DNA of 64,000 nucleotides. It comes from Pirellula staleyi DSM 6068 (lineage in GTDB: Bacteria; Planctomycetota; Planctomycetia; Pirellulales; Pirellulaceae). Of the stretch, positions 58,622-64,000 are shown piece by piece. A model generated the notes under the pieces. The model made no database searches and was not told the origin of the DNA. It saw nothing but the letters and a program-made list of their open reading frames with translations. The stretch covers positions 22,524-86,523 of the forward strand of contig CAMDKL010000004.1 in assembly GCA_945900945.1 (NCBI GenBank), read 5' to 3'. A program made the translations under genes and the position numbers. How positions within the stretch are numbered: position 1 is the stretch's first letter; the number at the start of each line of letters is the position of its first letter.

Positions 58622-59836
58622 ATGGCAAAAATTAAAGTCAAGAATCCCGTAGTTGAAATGGACGGCGATGAGATGACTAGAATAATCTGGACGAAAATCA
58701 AGGAAAAGCTGATTCATCCGTATCTGGATATTGATCTTAAGTATTTTGATTTAAGCATCCAGAGTCGAGACGCAACCAAAGACCAGATTACCGTCGATTC
58801 AGCCAATGCAACTAAGAAGTATGGTGTCGCGGTAAAGTGTGCAACGATTACTCACGATGAATCACGAGTGAAGGAATTTGGTTCACCGGAAATGTTGAGG
58901 AGTCCGAACGGCACGATTCGAAATATTTTGAACGGCACCATTTTCCGTGAGCCGATCATCTGCAAAAACGTACCCCGTTTGGTCAGCCACTGGGACAAGC
59001 CGGTTGTTGTCGCCCGACATGCATTTGGAGATCAATATCGCGCTAGCGAGTTTCGATTCCCGGGCAAAGGAACAGTTAAACTCATATTTGAACCTGCCGA
59101 CGGCGGACCAACGATTGAGAAAGAAGTCTACAAGTCGGAGGGATCCGGAGTAGCGATGGCCATGTACAACACAGATGAGTCCATCACGGGCTTCGCTCAT
59201 TCTGTATTCATCTATGGCTTATCTCGAAATTATCCAGTCTACTTGTCGACGAAAAACACGATTCTCAAAACCTACGATGGCCGGTTCAAGAATCTGTTTC
59301 AGGAGATTTTCGACACGAACTACGCCGACAAATACAGAGCGGCTGGCCTGACTTACGAGCATCGGCTCATTGATGACATGGTGGCGGCCAATTTGAAATG
59401 GAGCGGCGGCTATCTTTGGGCTTGCAAGAACTATGATGGTGACGTGCAGTCGGACACCGTCGCTCAAGGCTACGGCTCGCTCGGGCTGATGACTTCGGTG
59501 TTGATGTCGCCCGATGGAACCTCGTTCGAAGCAGAAGCGGCACACGGTACTGTTACACGGCATTATCGAGACCATCAAGCAGGAAAGCCGACCTCGACGA
59601 ATCCTATTGCTTCGATTTTTGCATGGACCCGTGGTTTGATTCGCCGTGGCGATGTCGACGGAACACCGGATGTCGTTGAATTTGCTAACACGGTCGAGAG
59701 AGTTTGTATTGAGTCTGTCGAATCAGGTCATATGACGAAAGATTTGTCGTCACTCGTCGGCAGCGACCAGAAATGGGAAACCACCGATCAGTTCCTAGAT
59801 ACTTTGGATGTCGAGCTCAAGCGACGTATGGGGTGA
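58622..59836 (+). CDS. icd: NADP-dependent isocitrate dehydrogenase (eukaryote-like type)
   Basis: A 404-residue enzyme that oxidises isocitrate to 2-oxoglutarate with NADP. I use the ATG at 58622 ([20 protein letters not shown]), which matches homologues; the frame stays open 72 bases upstream without resemblance. '[13 protein letters not shown]' is the N-terminal strand and metal-helix start. '[19 protein letters not shown]'-like sequence near 93-112 binds isocitrate. '[20 protein letters not shown]' near 250 holds the metal aspartates, and '[14 protein letters not shown]' near 305 the NADP-binding loop. The type is the eukaryotic-like (subfamily II) IDH rather than the E. coli type. It works in the TCA cycle. 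Confidence 0.95.
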   Translation: MAKIKVKNPVVEMDGDEMTRIIWTKIKEKLIHPYLDIDLKYFDLSIQSRDATKDQITVDSANATKKYGVAVKCATITHDESRVKEFGSPEMLRSPNGTIRNILNGTIFREPIICKNVPRLVSHWDKPVVVARHAFGDQYRASEFRFPGKGTVKLIFEPADGGPTIEKEVYKSEGSGVAMAMYNTDESITGFAHSVFIYGLSRNYPVYLSTKNTILKTYDGRFKNLFQEIFDTNYADKYRAAGLTYEHRLIDDMVAANLKWSGGYLWACKNYDGDVQSDTVAQGYGSLGLMTSVLMSPDGTSFEAEAAHGTVTRHYRDHQAGKPTSTNPIASIFAWTRGLIRRGDVDGTPDVVEFANTVERVCIESVESGHMTKDLSSLVGSDQKWETTDQFLDTLDVELKRRMG

Positions 59837-59868
59837 AAATCAGTCCAGTGATATCGCTGAGCAATTTT

Positions 59869-59928
59869 GAAACGCGGCTAGCGCCGGCGGCTCAGTAGTG
59901 TAAGATCACGGCGGAGACCGCCGTGCTA
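59869..59928. repeat. family B fragment plus CACGGCGG palindrome
   Basis: Begins with ACGCGGCTAGCGCCGGCGG, similar to the left end of the element at 31269, and continues into a separate palindrome CACGGCGG-AGA-CCGCCGTG (59907-59925). It lies in the 100 bases between the ends of icd and the convergent hydrolase gene and could terminate transcription from either side. Confidence 0.6.
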
Positions 59929-59936
59929 CGTTAACA

Positions 59937-61001
59937 TCAACGATCGCGGAGCGGTCGGCCACTTTCGGACATGATTTCGGCCATTTGCTGGGTCACCATG
60001 GGTAAGAAGAGTATGCCAGAATAGTGGTTGGCTTGCATCTCCATATGATGATTTGACTCCAAGTGGGCGGCGTCGGCAAATAGTTTCGAATTGCGCGGTG
60101 GTACCACCTCATCGTAGAGCGCTGAAAAGAGCCATGTGCGCTTTGGATCGACGCGGTGGGCTATCCGCAACGGTTCTATGCTGCTCAGCATTATCCTCAC
60201 TTCGCTTTCACTCATCCCGCTCTTCGTCAATTCCTCGCGAACTTGCGCGGATTCCTTGTTGCCCTCCATCAAAACACTGTAGAGATCACCACCTGCCAAA
60301 AACACAATGACGCGATGGTACGCTTGATCCAAGCCGGCAGTGGTCGCGGTCACAAAGCCACCTAGACTAGTTCCTTGCAACGAGATCCTGGTCGTGTCGA
60401 CGGTCGGCATCACCGACACTGCATCCTTGGCGCGACGAGCGTCCGCAATTCCCTGCTGCAATGCTCCGACCAAGTTGAGATCCTTTGGACGTCCGCCCGG
60501 TCCACGTCGAACTCCGTAATAAGGTAACTGCATCATAAACGTGTGAATACCCTTGGAACGAAGTGCTTTTGCAATCACTCTGCCAACCGTCATGCCGCTC
60601 CCCGACTCATGGATGATGACCGCCGCAGGAGCTGCAATCGGTTGTCCGGATTTGTCTTTGACTTGATACCATTCCATGGCAACTTCATCGTTCAGGACAT
60701 TGCCGCTCGGTCTGGAACTGGGAAATCGAACCAGCCAATCCCCGCAGTCCTTTCTCGCTGCCTGGAGGTACACTGGGAATTTACCAGGCAGCCATTTGAG
60801 TCCATCCAAGCACAGTTTGGCATCGGCGATTGTTTCATCTCCAACATCCAACGAGTCGATACCCTCAAACTTGGAGTCCGATGACAATACGACCGTACTG
60901 GTATCACTCACTTTCCCGGCATCGTCTGCTTGGACGACGGCTGAATGGTTTAGGAGGATGGCCAACGTAACGAGTGCAAAGAAACGTAAGCAAGTGTTCA
61001 T
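59937..61001 (-). CDS. exported alpha/beta hydrolase
   Basis: A 354-residue protein. The ATG at 61001 gives a clear signal peptide (RFFALVTLAILLNHSAVVQA); a longer in-frame extension to 61301 overlaps the M13 peptidase gene and is rejected. The hydrolase core shows the nucleophile elbow GTSLGG near residue 210, 'VIIHESGSGMTVG' with the oxyanion region near 128, and a late histidine in 'LESNHHMEMQANHYSG' near 320. Acid residue candidates lie in 'ALYDEVVPPRN' near 298. It starts 19 bases after the M13 peptidase gene in the same direction, so they form a two-gene operon of exported hydrolases. The substrate is unknown; an esterase or xylan-esterase-like activity is possible. Confidence 0.86.
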   Translation of the reverse strand: MNTCLRFFALVTLAILLNHSAVVQADDAGKVSDTSTVVLSSDSKFEGIDSLDVGDETIADAKLCLDGLKWLPGKFPVYLQAARKDCGDWLVRFPSSRPSGNVLNDEVAMEWYQVKDKSGQPIAAPAAVIIHESGSGMTVGRVIAKALRSKGIHTFMMQLPYYGVRRGPGGRPKDLNLVGALQQGIADARRAKDAVSVMPTVDTTRISLQGTSLGGFVTATTAGLDQAYHRVIVFLAGGDLYSVLMEGNKESAQVREELTKSGMSESEVRIMLSSIEPLRIAHRVDPKRTWLFSALYDEVVPPRNSKLFADAAHLESNHHMEMQANHYSGILFLPMVTQQMAEIMSESGRPLRDR

Positions 61002-61020
61002 GATTTGGCTTTCGGTACAA

Positions 61021-63081
61021 CTACCAGATGCGGACGCGTTTGTACATTTCGATAAACATCTTCGAATCTGGCTTGATCTGGAATGCGGTATAGAACGGAT
61101 CCAAGTTGGACACAATTCCGTTGCAGCGATATTGGCTGGGCGAGTGAGGGTCGGTAAGCAATCGCTTTTTGAGTTCTTCGTCACGGTATTTGCGACGCCA
61201 GACTTGAGCCCAGCCGATAAAGAACCGCTGATCGCCTGAGAAACCGTCCATAACCGGTGCGTCCTTGCCTTGCAACGACAGCTGATAGGCTGTGTAAGCA
61301 ACGCTCATGCCTCCCAGGTCGCCAATATTCTCACCCAGCGTAAACTTGCCGTTCACGCTATCCATTGGAAACGGTTTGTATGCATCGTACTGTTTAACAA
61401 GCTTTGTAGATCTTGCTTCGAATTCTTCTTGGTCCGATGTTGTCCACCAGTTACGAAGGTTCCCCTTGCCATCGAACTTACGACCGCTATCGTCAAAACC
61501 ATGGCTGAGCTCGTGACCAATAACTGCGCCGATGCCTCCGTAATTGACGGCATCATCTGCTTCCAAATTGAAGAACGGGGGCTGAAGAATGGCAGCCGGA
61601 AAGACGATCTCATTCATCAGCGGATTGTAATATGCATTCACAGTTTGCGGTGGCATAAACCATTCGCTGCGATTGATCGGCTTGCCAAGTTTGTTGATCT
61701 GGTAATTGTGCTCGAACTCCGATATTTCTCCCATGTTGGCGATGATGTTGCCAGGCATGATCTTGACCGACGAGTAGTCTTTCCAAACATCGGGGTAGCC
61801 GATTTTCGGAGTGAATTGCGAGAGTTTTTCTTTTGCTTGTTTTTTTGTCCCGTTGCCCATCCACTCCAGTTGATCGATTCGCTTTTCAAAAGCAACCATG
61901 AGGTTCTTGACCAGGATATTCATCTTCTCTTTGGATTTGGGTGAGAAGTACTTTTCGACGTAAAGTTGACCGACCGGCATTCCAAGCCGACCGTTGCACG
62001 CATCAACGCCTCTTCGCCACAACGGTTCTTGTTCGCTAACGCCGCTCAGCGTTGTTTTATGGAAATCGAAGTGAATCTTTTCTATCGACTCACTTAAGAG
62101 CGGTGCGTAGGAGTCGATCATTCGAAACGCAAGATACGCCTTGAGAGTATCCAAATCGCTTTCGTTCACGGTATTCGATGCGCCGGTCATGAAACTCGGC
62201 TGGCCGACGATCACATCGAGTCCGGTAGGCAGGCCTGCAGACGTTGCATAGTCGGACCAACCCAGGTGCGGAAAACCAGTGGCCAATTCCGAGGCAGGCA
62301 TTTTGTTGTAGGCTTTGAGCGGGTCTCTCAATTCGACTTGAGTCCATTGCGATTGTGCAAAGGATCGCTCCAGTTCGACTATCTTGCTCGCAAACTGGTT
62401 AGGATTCGGCCATTCGATTTGAGCGAGCATCTTTTCGATGAACTTGGTATAAGCTGCCAAAATCGTCTGGAAGCGTTCTGCATCTTCCAAGTAGTAGTCG
62501 CGATCGGGCAACGTCGTGCCATCTTGGTTGACGTAGACGGCATATTGATCCGAGCGTTTTGCATCTGGCTCAATATAGAAATTGTAGAAACTGGCGATGC
62601 CACGCCGAGAAAGGCTGCCGGCGACTTTCATAAGCTGGTTTTTATTATCAATGGCCTTGATCTGGCTCAACATCCCCTGGATCGGTTGGAGGCCAGCTTT
62701 ATTTCTTTGTGCGACATCGGTGTACGAACGATAAAAGTCTCCAACCTGTTTGGCGATCGGTGACGGACTCTTTTGTGCGCTCGCATCCTCGATAATCTTC
62801 CTTATCGCTCCCTTGGTTTCGATGTCCAACGCGGTGAACGCACCGTAATTCGATTGGTCGTCGGGTATTTTCGTTTTCGTGAGCCATTGGCCATTCACGT
62901 ACCGAAAGAAGTCATCGTCCGGGGATACCGATTTATCGAAATTTTCAAGCTCTATGCCCGACACCAGGGGCTTGATTGCGATGTCTTGGGCATTTGAGAA
63001 TGGGGCCAAGCAAGTCAGCGAGAGAATGGTTGGTGCGAAGAGTAAACGAATGAGATGATTGGCGAGCAAGCTCTTTATCAT
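61021..63081 (-). CDS. M13 family zinc metallopeptidase (neprilysin/PepO-like)
   Basis: A 686-residue exported endopeptidase. The N-terminus is a signal peptide (NHLIRLLFAPTILSLTCLA). The zinc motif is HELSH within 'GAVIGHELSHGFDDSG' near residue 520, with the third ligand in 'GENIGDLGG' near 580. The upstream substrate-binding strand 'NAYYNPLMNEIVFPAAIL' near 480 matches neprilysin. The C-terminus has 'YRCNGIVSNLDPFYTAF' as in M13 proteins. The order and length fit the bacterial PepO group. It probably cleaves peptides in the periplasm or outside the cell. It is the first gene of an operon with the alpha/beta hydrolase. Confidence 0.94.
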   Translation of the reverse strand: MIKSLLANHLIRLLFAPTILSLTCLAPFSNAQDIAIKPLVSGIELENFDKSVSPDDDFFRYVNGQWLTKTKIPDDQSNYGAFTALDIETKGAIRKIIEDASAQKSPSPIAKQVGDFYRSYTDVAQRNKAGLQPIQGMLSQIKAIDNKNQLMKVAGSLSRRGIASFYNFYIEPDAKRSDQYAVYVNQDGTTLPDRDYYLEDAERFQTILAAYTKFIEKMLAQIEWPNPNQFASKIVELERSFAQSQWTQVELRDPLKAYNKMPASELATGFPHLGWSDYATSAGLPTGLDVIVGQPSFMTGASNTVNESDLDTLKAYLAFRMIDSYAPLLSESIEKIHFDFHKTTLSGVSEQEPLWRRGVDACNGRLGMPVGQLYVEKYFSPKSKEKMNILVKNLMVAFEKRIDQLEWMGNGTKKQAKEKLSQFTPKIGYPDVWKDYSSVKIMPGNIIANMGEISEFEHNYQINKLGKPINRSEWFMPPQTVNAYYNPLMNEIVFPAAILQPPFFNLEADDAVNYGGIGAVIGHELSHGFDDSGRKFDGKGNLRNWWTTSDQEEFEARSTKLVKQYDAYKPFPMDSVNGKFTLGENIGDLGGMSVAYTAYQLSLQGKDAPVMDGFSGDQRFFIGWAQVWRRKYRDEELKKRLLTDPHSPSQYRCNGIVSNLDPFYTAFQIKPDSKMFIEMYKRVRIW

Positions 63082-63500
63082 ATGTCGGTACCTTAGATGG
63101 CGGAGAAAGATGCAGAGGATCGCAGCTATTCTAGACCAAGTCGTTGAACGCTGGAATTGGACAGAAATGGGCTAGTAAATGCCCCTGAGTTTTTCTTGAG
63201 GGATCATTAACCACCGCTCTTGACTGGACTATTCATTAGCCATTGGGCTAGCGCCACGCGGCTGGCCAATAAATACGTTGTCAAAAATCGGGGCTAGCAA
63301 AGCTAGTCAGAGCCGTCGGCGTGCGGCCTAAATGCCTCCCTGCCGTAAGTTTCGGAAAACTTCAATATTTTACCGAAATTCACAGACTGGCTGTATTCAT
63401 CCATCTCGCAAAGTGTTAGCATTAACCTCTAGTGATACTTAAAGTGCATTTATTGCTCTTTGGGCGTCGTTTATATTCTTTTACTTTCCTAGGTGGTTTT
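63082..63500. other. divergent intergenic region with family B repeat
   Basis: 419 bases between the M13 gene and the DUF1559 gene, which read apart. The part at 63236-63330 holds a family B piece ('GGGCTAGCGCC' and, further on, 'GGGGCTAGC'), with 'AGCCATTGGG' as in the element at 31400. Promoters for both genes are expected in the remainder, but none stands out. Confidence 0.5.
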
Positions 63501-64000
63501 ATGAAACGAACTTTGTTGAACAGGGGCAAGGGCTTCACGCTGGTGGAACTCTTGGTAGTTATTGCGATTATTGGAATTCTGGTTGGCTTGCTTCTGCCGG
63601 CCGTTCAAGCGGCTCGCGAAGCAGCCAGACGAATGCAATGTTCCAACCATATCAAGCAGTGGGCATTGGCCTCCCATACTTTTCACGACGCCAACAGAAA
63701 ATTCCCCAAGGGATCTTCCAACGGCAATACTGAGAGACGTCAGACATGGGTGATGTACCTTTGGCCGTATGTTGAACAGTCGAACCTCGCTAACCTGAAC
63801 AATTACAAGGAGCATTTCTATTTGCCTCCGAATACAATTCCGCGAGCGCAGGCAAACGGAAACGGTCTAACCGGGACCACTGGCAGGAGAGTTCCGATCT
63901 ATCTCTGTCCTAGTGATACCGGAACTATCGATCAAGACGATCATCCAAACTATCAACGAACACGTGGCAACTATGTCGTGAACTGGGGGAATGTTTGGTA
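63501..64000 (+). CDS. DUF1559 family pseudopilin-like protein, 3' end outside window
   Basis: The first 166 codons of a DUF1559 protein. The prepilin N-terminal motif is '[19 protein letters not shown]' after an eight- to ten-residue basic leader ([10 protein letters not shown]), so a type IV prepilin peptidase is expected to cut after the glycine. '[19 protein letters not shown]' follows, the family hallmark in planctomycetes, and then 'YLCPSD' near 142. These genes are present in dozens of copies per genome and are thought to build a pseudopilus-like or surface structure. The sequence stays in frame to the last base. Confidence 0.93.
   Translation, partial: MKRTLLNRGKGFTLVELLVVIAIIGILVGLLLPAVQAAREAARRMQCSNHIKQWALASHTFHDANRKFPKGSSNGNTERRQTWVMYLWPYVEQSNLANLNNYKEHFYLPPNTIPRAQANGNGLTGTTGRRVPIYLCPSDTGTIDQDDHPNYQRTRGNYVVNWGNVW

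Noticed and set aside
61002..61301. N-terminal extension of the exported hydrolase
   Set aside because: It overlaps the M13 peptidase gene and hides the signal peptide that begins at 61001.
1..64000. CRISPR arrays, tRNA, rRNA, integrases or complete insertion sequences
   Set aside because: No regularly spaced repeats, tRNA-like cloverleaf with conserved arms, rRNA segments, or transposase motifs were recognised by eye; a tRNA/Rfam scan would be needed to exclude small RNAs.

Overview
The window looks like a piece of a Planctomycetota chromosome, most likely from the Pirellulales. The grounds are family content: a DUF1501 protein, a DUF1552 protein, a PSCyt1/DUF1592-type cytochrome, a DUF1559 pseudopilin-like protein, PQQ-type beta-propellers, pre-peptidase (PPC) proteins and a surface protein with the planctomycete 'LE(P/S)RL' export motif. 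Genes are loosely packed on both strands, with many intergenic palindromic repeats. I saw no rRNA, tRNA, CRISPR array, integrase or intact transposase.

Layout. 1-9 kb: two planctomycete secreted-protein groups (PPC + DUF1501 on the minus strand; PSCyt1/DUF1592 + DUF1552 on the plus strand) around an MFS exporter. 9-13.4 kb: a carboxylate-activating ligase plus aldehyde dehydrogenase pair resembling EhpF/EhpG, an alpha/beta hydrolase and a frameshifted pseudogene. 13.4-20.8 kb: a membrane-anchored coiled-coil protein with a possible BRCT-like fold, a PQQ propeller protein, a divergent UvrA and a planctomycete membrane protein. 20.8-25 kb: a molybdate/tungstate-type ABC operon whose binding protein has two tandem binding domains. 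25-31 kb: a 1316-residue methyltransferase-like/PQQ/LamG fusion, a PIG-L deacetylase and an isolated cobL. 31.5-41 kb: housekeeping and regulatory genes (MBL hydrolase, proS, nagA-nagB, fur-like, dapA, corA). 41-43.7 kb: a calpain-like surface protease.

44.6-52.9 kb is a complete cbb3 oxidase locus: ccoN-ccoO fused into one gene, ccoQ, a one-heme ccoP, a truncated ccoG, ccoH, a SafE-like protein, the copper ATPase ccoI and ccoS. Several junctions overlap by 3-4 bases, which suggests translational coupling. The ccoG-like protein is the strangest gene here. It has lost its N-terminal membrane half and one cysteine from each of its two ferredoxin motifs, yet it sits in an intact, coupled operon.

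52.9-56.4 kb is a gene graveyard: a cytochrome gene with an in-frame stop, a histidine-kinase tail, a truncated PL10 pectate lyase and two copies of a decayed GxxExxY gene that bracket about 1.7 kb as direct repeats. 56.5-64 kb returns to ordinary genes: a cupredoxin, icd, a hydrolase, an M13 peptidase and a DUF1559 protein cut by the window end.

Two families of short dispersed repeats recur between genes. Family A is palindromic with a CCGGCTG...CAGCCGG core. Family B is a foldback with a GGGCTAGCG core. They flank proS, follow other genes, supply the stop codon of cobL, and bracket the first half of the cbb3 locus.
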